A stretch of 64,000 nt of DNA from positions 62,001 to 126,000 of the forward strand of contig NZ_JALKIL010000010.1 in NCBI RefSeq assembly GCF_023051105.1, in the 5' to 3' direction. This DNA is from Anaerobiospirillum sp. NML120449. Its GTDB lineage: Bacteria; Pseudomonadota; Gammaproteobacteria; Enterobacterales; Succinivibrionaceae. Under the pieces are notes generated by a model that saw only the letters and a program-made list of their open reading frames with translations, searched no databases and was not told where the DNA came from. Positions within the stretch are counted from its first letter, which is position 1; the number at the start of each line of letters is the position of its first letter. The position numbers and the translations under genes were made by a program. Below, piece by piece: positions 36,518 to 46,636 of this stretch.

Positions 36518-39148
36518 TTACAGGTGCTCCTGTAAGAATGGGTCTACAGCTGCAATGGCTGCATCCAGACCGTCCTTGTTGGTGCCACCGGCCTGAGCCA
36601 TGTCAGGACGGCCACCGCCCTTGCCATCTACGTGAGCGGCAACAGCGTTGACCAGATCACCGGCCTTGAGCTTTGAGGTCAGATCCTTGGATACGGCAGC
36701 AATGAGGTTGACCTTGTCGGTCTTCTCATCAACACAGCCCAGGACTACTACACAGGTCTTGAGGGTGTTCTTGAGCTCGTCTACAGCAAGACGCAGTTCG
36801 CGCATGGAGTAGCCGTCAACCTTGCGGGCAACAACCTTGACGCCCTTGACCTCAGTGGCCTCATGGGCAAAGTTTACGCACTCAAAGTGTACGAGCTTCT
36901 CCTTTAAGAGCATGTTCTCATGCTCGATGGAGCTGGTGTGCTCAATCATGTAGCGGGCACGCTCCACGAAGCTGAAGTTGTCAGTCTTCATGATATTGCA
37001 TGCCTGAGACACGATGCGGGAAACGGCCTGCTGGTACTCAATGGCAGCCTCACTGGTCAGAGCCTCAATACGGCGTACGCCTGAGGCGATGGACTCATCG
37101 GAGACAATCATGAAGTAGCCCAGATCACCGGTGCGCTCAGCATGGGTACCGCCGCACAGTTCCTTGGAGTCGCAGCCCATGGTAACTACGCGTACTTCAC
37201 CCTCATACTTCTCATCGAACAGAGCCATGGCACCGGACTGCTTGGCCTCATCGAGGTTCATGATGTCGGTGACAACAGGGCTGTTGTTACGGATAAAGGA
37301 GTTGACCAGAGCACTTACCTGCTGACGCTCCTGAGTGGTAAGAGGCTGTGGGTGAGAGTAGTCAAAACGCAGACGGTCAGGACCAACAGAAGAACCCTTC
37401 TGGTGGACGTGATCGCCCAGTACCTGGCGCAGAGCAGAGTGCAGCAGGTGGGTTGCAGTGTGGTGAGCTGCAATGTCCTTGCGGCGCTTTGAGTTGACAA
37501 TGGCACGGCACTGGTCGCCGGTCTTGAACTCGCCCAGCTCAACACGGCCTACGTGAATGGTGGCCTTGCCTACAAACTTTGTGTTCTCAACGATAAAGAG
37601 ATTGTTGCCACAGCGGATTTCGCCGGTATCGCCAATCTGACCACCCTTTTCAGCATAGAAAGGAGTGTTGTCCAGAACGATAACAGCCTGCTCGTCAGTG
37701 AGAACTTCGCTGCACTCTTCAACGCCCTTGAACATGGCGATGATTTTGCCCTCATCCTCGGTACGGCCATAGCCTGAGAATGTGGTCTCAGCGTTGAGCT
37801 TGAGCTCCTTGTTGTAGTCGATGCCGAAGGCGGAGGCAGACTTGGCGCGCTCACGCTGCTTGTTCATCTCGGTCTCAAAGCCGTCCATGTCCACGATGTA
37901 GCCACGGTCACGTACTACGTCCTGGGTCAGGTCAGCTGGGAAGCCGTAGGTGTCATAGAGCTTGAAGACAACCTCACCTGGGATGGTGCGCTCGGCGCCG
38001 AGCTTCTCAAGCTCGGAGTCAAGCAGTGCCAGACCACGGTCCAGGGTGTTGAGGAACTGCTCTTCTTCCTTCTTGAGGGTGCGCTCGATAAGAGCCTGCT
38101 GCTCAACCAGCTCAGGATAGGCCTTGCCCATGAGCTCTACGAGCTTTGCTACTACCTTGTAGAAGAATATGTCCCTGGCGCCCAGCAGACGGCCATGACG
38201 TACGGCACGGCGGATAATGCGGCGCAGTACATAGCCACGGCCCTCATTGGATGGCAGTACGCCATCGGCAATCAGGAAGGAGCAGGAGCGGATGTGGTCG
38301 GAGATTACGCGCAGGGACTTGGAGGACTTGTCAGAAACACCAAGGATCTCGGCAGCTGAATCAATCAGGCCACGGAACAGGTCAATGTCGTAATTGGAGT
38401 GTACGCCCTGGAGCACGGCAGCAATACGCTCAAGGCCCAGACCGTTGTCGATCATTGGCTTGCCCAGTGGCTCAAAGGTACCGTCGGCCTGACGGTTGTA
38501 CTGCATGAACACGATGTTCCAGATTTCGATGAAGCGGTCACCGTCTTCCTCAGGTGAGCCTGGAGGGCCGCCCCAGATGCCTTCACCGTGGTCGTAGAAA
38601 ACCTCGGAGCATGGGCCGCAAGGACCGGTATCGCCCATCTGCCAGAAGTTGTCAGAGTTATAGCGGCCGCCCTTGTTGTCACCGATACGTACGATCTTCT
38701 CAGCTGGCAGACCGACAATGTCGTGCCAGATGTTGTAGGCTTCGTCGTCCTCGGCATATACGGTTACCATTAAGGACTCTTTTGGTAACTTGTAACCCTC
38801 GGTTAACAGCTCCCAGGCGTAGGTAATGGCTTCTTTCTTGAAGTAGCCGCCGAAGCTGAAGTTACCCATCATCTCAAAGAAGGTGTGGTGACGGGCTGTG
38901 TAGCCTACATTGTCCAGATCATTCTGCTTGCCGCCGGCACGTACACACTTCTGTGCAGTGGTAGCGTTGATGTATGGTCTTCTGTCCTTGCCAAGGTAAA
39001 TATCCTTGAACTGGTTCATACCGGCATTGGTAAACAGAAGGGTAGGATCGTTGTAAGGAACGAGAGAACTGGAACGAACAATCTCGTGATTATGATCCTT
39101 GAAGTAATTGAGAAACGTGGAACGTATCTCGTCGGTTGTCATGTACAT
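36518..39148 (-). CDS. alaS: Alanyl-tRNA synthetase
   Basis: Charges tRNA-Ala and edits mischarged Ser and Gly. 876 residues as in E. coli. Class II core with LVPYNDPTLLFTNAGMNQFKD, ARHHTFFEMMGNFSFG and GLGLERIAAVLQG; tRNA-recognition region; editing domain with zinc ligands HHTATH and CGGTHAERTGD; C-terminal DHHA1/C-Ala domain ending GKGGGRPDMAQAGGTNKDG. Start ATG 39148 (MYMTTDEIRS); ATG 39142 is equally plausible. Directly abuts csrA. Confidence 0.98.
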   Translation of the reverse strand: MYMTTDEIRSTFLNYFKDHNHEIVRSSSLVPYNDPTLLFTNAGMNQFKDIYLGKDRRPYINATTAQKCVRAGGKQNDLDNVGYTARHHTFFEMMGNFSFGGYFKKEAITYAWELLTEGYKLPKESLMVTVYAEDDEAYNIWHDIVGLPAEKIVRIGDNKGGRYNSDNFWQMGDTGPCGPCSEVFYDHGEGIWGGPPGSPEEDGDRFIEIWNIVFMQYNRQADGTFEPLGKPMIDNGLGLERIAAVLQGVHSNYDIDLFRGLIDSAAEILGVSDKSSKSLRVISDHIRSCSFLIADGVLPSNEGRGYVLRRIIRRAVRHGRLLGARDIFFYKVVAKLVELMGKAYPELVEQQALIERTLKKEEEQFLNTLDRGLALLDSELEKLGAERTIPGEVVFKLYDTYGFPADLTQDVVRDRGYIVDMDGFETEMNKQRERAKSASAFGIDYNKELKLNAETTFSGYGRTEDEGKIIAMFKGVEECSEVLTDEQAVIVLDNTPFYAEKGGQIGDTGEIRCGNNLFIVENTKFVGKATIHVGRVELGEFKTGDQCRAIVNSKRRKDIAAHHTATHLLHSALRQVLGDHVHQKGSSVGPDRLRFDYSHPQPLTTQERQQVSALVNSFIRNNSPVVTDIMNLDEAKQSGAMALFDEKYEGEVRVVTMGCDSKELCGGTHAERTGDLGYFMIVSDESIASGVRRIEALTSEAAIEYQQAVSRIVSQACNIMKTDNFSFVERARYMIEHTSSIEHENMLLKEKLVHFECVNFAHEATEVKGVKVVARKVDGYSMRELRLAVDELKNTLKTCVVVLGCVDEKTDKVNLIAAVSKDLTSKLKAGDLVNAVAAHVDGKGGGRPDMAQAGGTNKDGLDAAIAAVDPFLQEHL

Positions 39149-39792
39149 GCGAAAACTCTTGTCTGTTCACAAGTGGAAGTGATCTGACGCCGCCATGAAG
39201 GAATATGGGCAGACTCAGGACTTGCTGTGGTATCGCCCTGCAGACGATACGGGCCGGTTCAGTAAGTCCCGGCTGACCATGAGCAGGCCGTCAGGCCGCT
39301 TTGATGCCGCAGTGCTCACAGATCCTTTCAGGAATCAGGCGTCCGTGCCTGAAAGCCCGAAGCCCTGTTGATGCATACGGCTGAAAATCCGACTCAATTA
39401 AGGCATTACCAGCATATACCTGCCAGGTATTTTCGGTAAGCAACTGGGGCACCATCCTGCAGCAGCTGCATGCAGGGAGGTCTTATCCAGCCCCGGGATT
39501 TATTAAAGCCTGATCCTGAATTATACCTTTATCCGCACGGGACAAAGGAATATTTTTATATTTCTCTGCCCGGCCTTTTGCAAAGCAAAAAGTACTCTGA
39601 CAGCCGCGCCCATCAGACCCGCATGGACTGCAGTGCAGGCCCTTCCCGCCTGCCAGTTCACAGGCGTGCCCACCCGTGCAAAGTAAAAGAGCCGCTTTGC
39701 AGGGACAAAGCGGCTCCTGTGCCGGCAGGCGGTAGTATGGCCAGAGCCTGGGCATTGGCCCCGGCTTAAGGGCATGGCCTGGCCTGGCATGG
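39149..39792. other. Intergenic gap plsC-alaS
   Basis: No gene. Upstream region of alaS, with mixed GC- and AT-rich sequence, and the plsC terminator at 39684-39716. A possible alaS promoter was sought in 39180-39450 without a confident match. Confidence 0.5.
39684..39716 (-). terminator. Intrinsic terminator after plsC
   Basis: GAGCCGCTTTG (39689-39699) pairs with CAAAGCGGCTC (39706-39716); AAAA before the stem gives TTTT on the minus strand. Confidence 0.85.
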
Positions 39793-40551
39793 TCAGCGCA
39801 GTGCCGGCAGGCGGTAGCCTGGCGGGCGGCGTACCTCAATATCAAGCTCACGCATGGCGGTAATCATCTGGTCGCGCAGCTCTGCTGTTGTGCGGGCAAT
39901 GTCATGGCGGCTTAATGAAGAGGGCTCAATGACGGACAGCATTTTGATATGGACCTCGCCATTATCAAGGCGTCCAAGGTCTATCTGGCGGGAGTAGGTG
40001 GAGGTGACAAAGGGTATGACCGGTACCTGTGCAAGCATGGCCATGTGCAGGGCGCCGCTTTTAAAGCGGCCTACCGGGCCGTAGCCTGAGCGTGTGCCCT
40101 CGGGGAACATCCATACAGACAGTCTGCGTTTTTTGATGCGCTCTACGACCTTGAGCATGGTCTCAGCAGCTCTGTTTCTGTTGTCCCTGTCGATAAGGAT
40201 ATTGCCTGACAGGACAAAGAGCAGGCCAAATATGGGGGTGAAGATCAGGCTTTTCTTGCCTACGCACACCATACCAGGCTGGGGAAGACCTGCCATGGTA
40301 ATAACATCCCAGTCGCCCTGATGCAGGCCTACCATAACAGCGGGCATGTTCTCCCTTATCCGGGCGGGCTCAAAGTGACAGATGACCTTTACGCCTATCA
40401 CTCTCTGGGCCCAGACCAGCATGCTGGTCAGTGCATGGACATTGTTTCTGTGCATGGGGCGCAGCACACAGATAAGAGTGCCTGCTGCCAGCCAGAACAA
40501 GGCCATGGCAAGGAGAATAACGATTCGCACTGTCATGATTAAATAGCGCAT
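39793..40551 (-). CDS. plsC: 1-acyl-sn-glycerol-3-phosphate acyltransferase
   Basis: Adds the second acyl chain to lysophosphatidate in phospholipid synthesis at the inner membrane. An N-terminal membrane helix (MTVRIVILLAMALFWLAAGTLICVL) precedes the HX4D catalytic motif, His77 to Asp82 (HQGDWD), and FPEGTRSG binds the glycerophosphate. 252 residues, standard. It lies downstream of parC on the same strand, the parC-plsC association known from E. coli. Confidence 0.94.
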   Translation of the reverse strand: MRYLIMTVRIVILLAMALFWLAAGTLICVLRPMHRNNVHALTSMLVWAQRVIGVKVICHFEPARIRENMPAVMVGLHQGDWDVITMAGLPQPGMVCVGKKSLIFTPIFGLLFVLSGNILIDRDNRNRAAETMLKVVERIKKRRLSVWMFPEGTRSGYGPVGRFKSGALHMAMLAQVPVIPFVTSTYSRQIDLGRLDNGEVHIKMLSVIEPSSLSRHDIARTTAELRDQMITAMRELDIEVRRPPGYRLPALR

Positions 40552-40925
40552 GAGTTAACCTGCAGTCGGGCCCGGATGTCATAGTCAAATGGCATCACCG
40601 GAGCTGGCTTCAACCGGAAAATGAGCATAATAGCCCAATAAGTGCGGATCGTAGCAGCAATATGAACAATTAGACCGAATTAGAAAGTTTTATTTCGCTC
40701 AGTGGCCTGCAGCCTCTGCCTGCAAACTAAAAGGCCAGCCCCTTATGAGGCTGGCCTTTTAGCTGCTACGGCACGTTGCCGGACCTGTCAGGCGGAGGTC
40801 AGGGCTGCCAAAGGACGGTCAGGCGGGCCGCCCGGGCATGCGGCCGCCCGGGCATGCCGGGCATGCGGCCGATCGGTCAGGCGGGCCGTCCTGTCATGCC
40901 TGGAATGCCTGTCGTCAGCTGTGCT
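40552..40925. other. Intergenic gap plsC-parC
   Basis: Non-coding. Contains a terminator at 40727-40762 and a GC-rich patch at 40800-40900 in which GGGCATGCGGCCG-type words recur three times. The plsC promoter is presumably in the AT-rich stretch at 40620-40700. Confidence 0.6.
40727..40762. terminator. Terminator between parC and plsC
   Basis: CTAAAAGGCCAGCC pairs perfectly over 14 bases with 40749-40762 around an 8-base loop, with A and T tracts on the flanks; works on the minus strand for parC. Confidence 0.9.
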
Positions 40926-43268
40926 TTACGGCTGCTCAAAGCCTGGCAGTTCCTGACCTGATGGAGTGATACCATCGGCACCGGCCGGGGTGTTGAGCAG
41001 GGCATTGGCGCCCGGGATAACCTCAATGTAGTCAACCTTGGTAAAGGATGATGGCAGGGCTTCACCGGTGCGGTCGCGTACGGAGATGCGCTCGGCTACC
41101 ATCTTGCTCTTAAGATCAATATGGCGCTTGCCTGAGTTCACGCGCAGGCCGTCACCGTCCTTGAGCACACAGATATCTGTTACACCGTCACTGCCATCCT
41201 TGAGGTGGGCAGCAGCAATACGGATAAGCTTGAGGCCCTTGCCACGTGGCAGTACTGTCAGCTCAGAGGCGCGGTAGAAGAGCAGGCGGCGGCGCTTGCT
41301 GACTACGGCAATGATGTCATTTTCAATGTCATCAAGCCTGATTGGTCGCATCAGCATGGCACCCTCATCAAGGGTGACTAGAGACTTGCCGGCCTTCTTG
41401 CTGGTAATCATATCTGCAAGACGGCAGATAAAGCCAAAGCCACGGTCGCTGGCCATCAGGAAGTGATCCTCAATGGCGCCGGTAATGACAGTGGTAATCA
41501 CCTCATTAGGCTGGAGCGATACCTTGGTGGAGATTGGTTCACCCTGACCACGTGCTGATGGCAGATCCTTAATCAGGATAGAGAAGGTACGGCCCATATT
41601 GGAAATAAAGACAGCATACTGATTGCTCTTGCCTACAGCCTTGGCAAGGTAGCTGTCACCACTCTTGTAAGAAAGAGCAACAGCATCGATGTTGGCGCCC
41701 TGGGCTGCTCGTACCCAGCCCATGCGGGAGATAACCACAGTCATGGTCTGAGCCGGAGCAGCAGCAACAGCATCCATTTCTTTGGCCTCGGCACGCTCAA
41801 CTACCTGGCAGCGGCGCTTGTCACCATACTTTTTGGCATCAGCAGTGAGCTCGCCCTTGATGAAAGAACGCAGCTTTTCAGGATGGGCCAGGTGATCTTC
41901 GAGATCTTCCTTTTCTTCCTTGAGCTTGTCGATTTCGGCGCGAATCTTCTCTTCTTCAAGACGGGCCAGCTGACGCAGTCTGGTATCGAGAATGTACTCA
42001 ACCTGCTGCTCAGAGAGCTTGAAGCGCTTGATGAGAGTAGCCTTGGGATCATCATCATGACGGATGATCTCAATGACCTCATCGAGGTTGAGGAAAATGG
42101 CCATCAGACCGTCAAGCAGGTGCAGGCGCTTGTTGACTGCGCTCAGACGGTGGTTGAAACGGCGGGTAACAGTTTCGGTACGGTAGGTGAGCCACTCACT
42201 TAAAATGGTGGCCAGATCCTTGACCTGAGGACGGCCGTCCAGACCCAGAATATTGAGATTGACGCGGTAGGTGCACTCAAGATCGGTAGTGGCAAACAGA
42301 TGGCTCATCAGGCTTTCTGTATCCACACGGTTGGAGCGCGGCACAATGATGAGGCGGCAAGGATGCTCGTGGTCACTGGCATTGATGAGATCGCCTACCC
42401 ATGGCAGTTTCTTTTTGACCATGAGATCGGCAATTTCTTTTTCTACCTGACCTACACCTACCTGATATGGCAGAGCGGTAATCACAATTCCCTCGCGGGT
42501 CTCTTCATAAACAGCGCGTGAGCGTATGGTGCCCTTGCCGGTTTCATAAATCTTCTGCAGCTCGGCAGGAGGGGTGATGATGTCAGCACCACAAGGGTAG
42601 TCAGGACCCTTTACGTACTTGAGCAGATCCTTAACTTTGGCCTCAGGGTGGTCAAGCAGGTAAATTGCAGCTTTTACCAGCTCATTGAGGTTGTGAGGAG
42701 GGATGTCAGTGGCCATACCAACAGCAATACCCATGGTGCCATTGAGCAGAATATTAGGCACACGGGCAGGCAGAGCCTTTGGCTCTTCAGCTGATCCGTC
42801 GAAGTTTGGCATCCACTCGACGCAGCCCTGATTGAGATCCTCAAGCAGCAGCTCAGCCTGAGCTGACAGACGGGCTTCGGTATAACGCATGGCCGCAAAG
42901 GACTTGGGATCCTCAACGTCACCCCAGTTACCCTGACCGTCAATGAGAGGGTAGCGGTAGCTGAACGGCTGGGCCATGAGCACCATGGCTTCATAGCAGG
43001 CAGAGTCGCCATGAGGGTGGTACTTACCGAGCACCTCACCTACGGTGCGGGCTGACTTGACATGCTTGGCCTTGAAGTTGATGCCCAGTTTGGCCATGGC
43101 GTAAATGATGCGGCGCTGAACCGGCTTCATGCCATCGCTTACTGATGGCAGAGCACGGTCTCTGATGACGCTCATGGAGTAGTTCAGATAGGCGTCCTGA
43201 GCAAAGTTCTGCAAAGGAAGACGCTCTACGCCCTCCAAGCTCATTTCGCTTTTGTTATTAGTACTCAT
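40926..43268 (-). CDS. parC: DNA topoisomerase IV subunit A
   Basis: Decatenates daughter chromosomes with ParE. Catalytic Tyr129 ([12 protein letters not shown]). The quinolone region reads [12 protein letters not shown] with Ser89 and Glu93, the drug-sensitive wild type. Many blocks are near-identical to E. coli ParC ([74 protein letters not shown]), which separates it from GyrA. The C-terminal blades are complete and the end is extended. Start [19 protein letters not shown] at 43268 with AGG ahead; 780 residues against 752 in E. coli. parE is not in the window. Confidence 0.97.
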   Translation of the reverse strand: MSTNNKSEMSLEGVERLPLQNFAQDAYLNYSMSVIRDRALPSVSDGMKPVQRRIIYAMAKLGINFKAKHVKSARTVGEVLGKYHPHGDSACYEAMVLMAQPFSYRYPLIDGQGNWGDVEDPKSFAAMRYTEARLSAQAELLLEDLNQGCVEWMPNFDGSAEEPKALPARVPNILLNGTMGIAVGMATDIPPHNLNELVKAAIYLLDHPEAKVKDLLKYVKGPDYPCGADIITPPAELQKIYETGKGTIRSRAVYEETREGIVITALPYQVGVGQVEKEIADLMVKKKLPWVGDLINASDHEHPCRLIIVPRSNRVDTESLMSHLFATTDLECTYRVNLNILGLDGRPQVKDLATILSEWLTYRTETVTRRFNHRLSAVNKRLHLLDGLMAIFLNLDEVIEIIRHDDDPKATLIKRFKLSEQQVEYILDTRLRQLARLEEEKIRAEIDKLKEEKEDLEDHLAHPEKLRSFIKGELTADAKKYGDKRRCQVVERAEAKEMDAVAAAPAQTMTVVISRMGWVRAAQGANIDAVALSYKSGDSYLAKAVGKSNQYAVFISNMGRTFSILIKDLPSARGQGEPISTKVSLQPNEVITTVITGAIEDHFLMASDRGFGFICRLADMITSKKAGKSLVTLDEGAMLMRPIRLDDIENDIIAVVSKRRRLLFYRASELTVLPRGKGLKLIRIAAAHLKDGSDGVTDICVLKDGDGLRVNSGKRHIDLKSKMVAERISVRDRTGEALPSSFTKVDYIEVIPGANALLNTPAGADGITPSGQELPGFEQP

Positions 43269-43960
43269 TGAAAAATACCTGGCTGACAAAAGGCTCAACA
43301 ACAATGACAAAACTGTACTGCCGGCAGCATGGGGCCTGCATCAGTTGCTGTCTTTTCATTGCCCGGACAGAGCACAGGGCATCTGGGGGGCAAAGCAAGC
43401 ATAATATAGAGGAAAAAACTGCATTTTCAATCTTTTGCACAATATTGCTGTCCTTATCTGCAACCCCGGCCCCCAAAAAATCACCACGAGTCATGCCCTC
43501 AGCCGGTGGCTGAGGTATGGTTTACCGGGCCATGCCCGGCCCGGGCAGCAAGCGGCCATGCACCTGCCAGTCTCAAATCTGGAGTCGTCTTTTTATCAGG
43601 GGCACAGCCCATATATAATAGACTTCCTGTGCAAAGGTCCTTGCTGTGCAGCATTACAGGGACCGGTAGATGCAGCAGGCAGCGTCGCCTGCGCCGCCTG
43701 CAGCGCCTGCGGCAGCGCCGCCCGCCTGCGCATCAGTGTCTGTGCGGCACATAGTGTGCGTCATGGAGCCTGGGCAGCTGCAGTGTGTGGCGCTGCCCCT
43801 TGCACAGCCTGCAGCCGCCGCGCAGCGACGCGATGCCTTGCATGGCATCGTGGCCGCCGGCTGGCAGTGCACTATGTCCACAATGGTTTTATTACTTGTA
43901 AATCTGGCCGGTCCGCCTGCGCACAAGCTGTCAGGACCTGCGGCCAGGAGCCCGTCTGTT
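43269..43960. other. Divergent intergenic gap parC/L,D-transpeptidase
   Basis: No gene seen. TATAAT at 43614-43619 has no good -35 and lies far from either start. The stretch 43660-43870 is extremely GC-rich with GCCTGCGCCGCCTGCAG-like words; frames through it have no protein character. Confidence 0.5.
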
Positions 43961-44641
43961 ATGAGCTTACTTTCCCTTAAAAAGTCCTTTTACGCTGTCG
44001 TGTGTTCCCTGTTTGCTGTCCTTGCCTGCAGCAGCCAGGCCTATGCCGACTCCTATAACACAGCCATAACAGGCGCTGATACAGCCAATCTTCCGGCCAC
44101 ACTGTACAACAGCGCTGTCATTGACAGCGTCATTGAAGATTACGAGTACGACTACAACCGCCTGGGCCGTATTTCCGGACTGCCAATGTTTCCACGCGGG
44201 TACCGTGCTCCCAGGAATCTGGTAGACAAGGTAGTGGTACACAAGAGCCATTACCAGATGATCCTGTACAAGGGTGACAGAGTGGTAAGACGCTACTGGA
44301 TTGCTCTTTCAGACCGTCCGCAGGGTCACAAGATGCAGGAGGGGGACCGCCGCACTCCTGAGGGCACCTACATCCTTGATTACGTCAAGGAAAACTCCTA
44401 TTACTACCGCGCTTTCCACATCTCCTATCCTAATGTTCATGACATTGAGAGTGCCCGTCGCCGTGGCGTGCGTCCAGGCGGCATGATTATGGTCCACGGC
44501 CAGCCACCGTCAGGAGGTGAGTTCCATGAGACTGTACAGCGCTCCAACTGGACCAATGGCTGCATTGCCGTACTCAACCCTGAGATGGACGAGTTCATTT
44601 CCCTGGTAGACCCGGGCACCCCTATAGAGATTAACCCTTAA
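43961..44641 (+). CDS. Exported L,D-transpeptidase family protein (YafK-like)
   Basis: A 226-residue periplasmic enzyme with a signal peptide (MSLLSLKKSFYAVVCSLFAVLACSSQAYA). The YkuD fold is recognised from VVVHKSHYQMILYKGDRVVRRY, EGDRRTPEGTYILD, FHISYPNVHD, MIMVHGQ (His179) and WTNGCIAVLNPEMDEF (catalytic Cys201). The GDxRTPEG and IPNxxD layout fits the YafK-type subfamily. Such enzymes make or cut 3-3 peptidoglycan or lipoprotein crosslinks; which reaction applies is not deducible. ATG 43961 chosen for the signal peptide and AGGAG ahead; the frame is open upstream but GC-rich and non-homologous. Monocistronic. Confidence 0.87.
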   Translation: MSLLSLKKSFYAVVCSLFAVLACSSQAYADSYNTAITGADTANLPATLYNSAVIDSVIEDYEYDYNRLGRISGLPMFPRGYRAPRNLVDKVVVHKSHYQMILYKGDRVVRRYWIALSDRPQGHKMQEGDRRTPEGTYILDYVKENSYYYRAFHISYPNVHDIESARRRGVRPGGMIMVHGQPPSGGEFHETVQRSNWTNGCIAVLNPEMDEFISLVDPGTPIEINP

Positions 44642-45263
44642 CCGCCAGAGCCGGGCAGGCCGGCGCACAGCGCCGCCTGCTGGCGCGCTGTGCAGAAAGG
44701 AAGGTCATGGCGTATGCCATGGCAGCGTAGCTGATCCTTGCGTTGTGACTGTGGTTATGCCGGGTGGATATGCAGGGTATTTATGCTGGGCAGGTATGCC
44801 TGGTATTTATGCATGTTACTTTCACTGCAGCTGCAGCTGATCGGGGCTGAGGTCATTCTTTCCGCTATAATAGCCACAGAAATTTTGGATGCCGGGTACA
44901 GGGTGACTTTAAGTGGCTGTTGCCCTCCAGCATTGAACGCTGTGCAGTCTTCCTGTAGACCCTGATGTCAGTGTCCATGCTGGGTCACAAGGCCGGTCTG
45001 GAGGCAGGCTGATTAGCCTGATCTTGCTGAGCTGGGTGAGCAGGCTGAGCTGGGTAAGCTGGCCAAACTGGTGTGAGCATGCTAAACAGACTGAGCTGGC
45101 TGAAACGGGTAAGCAGGCCTGGCCTGCTGTGCCGCAACCTGGACTCAGGCCCTGAGTTATTCCGGCAGGACGGTCATAATGTGCTGCTGTGGTCCGCGAC
45201 CTTATTGATGTGAGACGCGGACATGACCGTCCTCATTTCAGGTGAAATAGAGATTTGTTGTTG
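44642..45263. other. Intergenic gap L,D-transpeptidase to GT9
   Basis: No gene. A TATAAT at 44866-44871 may be a -10 box. From about 45020 to 45115 the words GAGCTGGGT and AAGCTGG recur irregularly. The last part holds the nested hairpin at 45167-45233. Confidence 0.55.
45167..45233 (+). promoter_or_regulatory. Nested hairpin in the GT9 leader
   Basis: Outer stem AGGACGGTCAT/ATGACCGTCCT (45167-45177, 45223-45233) and inner stem GTCCGCG/CGCGGAC (45192-45198, 45216-45222) stack directly on the 3' side, with a 14-base bulge on the 5' side and a 17-base loop. It ends 30 bases before the ATG. Confidence 0.75.
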
Positions 45264-46475
45264 ATGGGACTTAAACAGGCTTATTTTGCGCTTCGCGATC
45301 GCGTGCGATTTATCTGGGCGCAGAAAAAATACGGCTATATGCCTGCGGGTAATGTTCAGGACTTTAAATGGGAGAACCTGAACCATATAGTCATTCTCAA
45401 GCTTGATGGCAAACTGGGCGATACCCAGGTAATGAGCGATTTTTACCGCCGCCTCAAGGCACTCCCTCAGCGACCTCTTCTGAGCGTTGTCTGCCCTGAA
45501 AACCTGGCCTCCGTCTACTACGATATTCTTGGCTTTGACCAGGTGCTGGTCTCATCTCGCAAGCCAGGCGCGGGCGAAATCAATTCTCTGTGTCAGCAGA
45601 TCGTGGCCGCCTCTCAGGGCGCCGGCCATCAGGGCAAGGTAGATCTGGTACTTTCAACTGAGCCTGCCTACCGTCCCCGTGACTTTATCTTCAACTGGAC
45701 CCTGAGGCCGGACTTCATTGCCGGCTGCGACTACACTGTAGCCTCCATCAATCTTCACATCTTCCATCCGGCCACCTATAACCATCCGGTAAGCCGTGCC
45801 TTTACCGAGCTGCTCAACCGTGGCGGTGTCGATACCTCAGACAGTGTGCGCTATACCCCGCTGTTTAAGGCTGAGCACCTGAGCAGGGCCATGAGCATAC
45901 TCAACCCCTCTGCAGTCTTTAACGAGCCGTCCGATCAGATGCCAGTTGCTGAGCTTGCTGCCAGGGCCCGTGCAGCAGCTGCTTCAACGCCGCTCTTTGG
46001 TATCAACCCCATGGCCGCCCCAAAGTCACGCCGCATGAGCCCTGAGGTATGTGCCTCCATCATCAAGGACATTCTGGGCCGCTCTGAGAGCACCCGTGTG
46101 CTGCTGATGTGCCCGGCATCCAGCCGTGAGTTTATCCGTGCTGTCATGGCTCTGATGCCTCCTGTTACTGCAGCCCTGCACGGCACCCGTCTGCTTACCA
46201 TGCCTGAGAACACCTCAGTTAGTGACCTTGCTGCGCTTACAGCTCTGCTCGATGGCATGATCAGTGTTGATACCGCAACAGTACATCTGGCCTGCAGCTG
46301 CAACATTGCGCAAATCTGCTTTTATGACAATGCCGGCCTTGAGTCATGCCGCTGGCAGCCGCTCAGTCACAATGCCCAGTGCATCAAGTTCGACCAGGCC
46401 CTGGGAACTCTACCTGAACGTGCCCTGCTAGAGCCGGCCGCCGCATTTATTGACCAGCAGCTGGCATCGCGATAA
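45264..46475 (+). CDS. Glycosyltransferase family 9 (heptosyltransferase-like)
   Basis: Probable ADP-heptose-type transferase in LPS core or related glycan assembly, cytosolic face of the inner membrane. IVILKLDGKLGDTQVMSDFYRRLKA is the N-terminal GT9 block (normally RxxxxGDxxxxxP), and DGMISVDTATVHLACSCNIAQICFYD is the C-terminal donor-binding block (SxDTxxxHxA). GINPMAAPKSRRMSPE corresponds to the nucleotide-binding loop. 403 residues, a little longer than WaaC/WaaF. Start ATG 45264; TTG 45255 is an alternative. Single gene, not in a visible LPS cluster, so the acceptor is unknown. Confidence 0.83.
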   Translation: MGLKQAYFALRDRVRFIWAQKKYGYMPAGNVQDFKWENLNHIVILKLDGKLGDTQVMSDFYRRLKALPQRPLLSVVCPENLASVYYDILGFDQVLVSSRKPGAGEINSLCQQIVAASQGAGHQGKVDLVLSTEPAYRPRDFIFNWTLRPDFIAGCDYTVASINLHIFHPATYNHPVSRAFTELLNRGGVDTSDSVRYTPLFKAEHLSRAMSILNPSAVFNEPSDQMPVAELAARARAAAASTPLFGINPMAAPKSRRMSPEVCASIIKDILGRSESTRVLLMCPASSREFIRAVMALMPPVTAALHGTRLLTMPENTSVSDLAALTALLDGMISVDTATVHLACSCNIAQICFYDNAGLESCRWQPLSHNAQCIKFDQALGTLPERALLEPAAAFIDQQLASR

Positions 46476-46500
46476 CCGCGCCCAGCCCCGCCCAAAGCAA

Positions 46501-46538
46501 ACAGGCCCCGCCATCACCTCTGTGACAGTGGGGCCTGT
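46501..46538. terminator. Hairpin between GT9 and the acidic protein
   Basis: ACAGGCCCC pairs with GGGGCCTGT over 9 bases with a 20-base loop between convergent genes. Only short T tracts, so moderate confidence as terminator. Confidence 0.6.
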
Positions 46539-46636
46539 CTGTTAATGGGCTTGCATGTTCTGGCAGGTCCGCAGAGCCATGCTGGCCTGGCAAGGCCATG
46601 TGCCATGGCGCATGTCCTGGGCTGCCGGACAGCGGC

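Noticed and set aside
43670..43960. N-terminal extension of the L,D-transpeptidase
   Set aside because: A clear signal peptide and ribosome site place the start at 43961.
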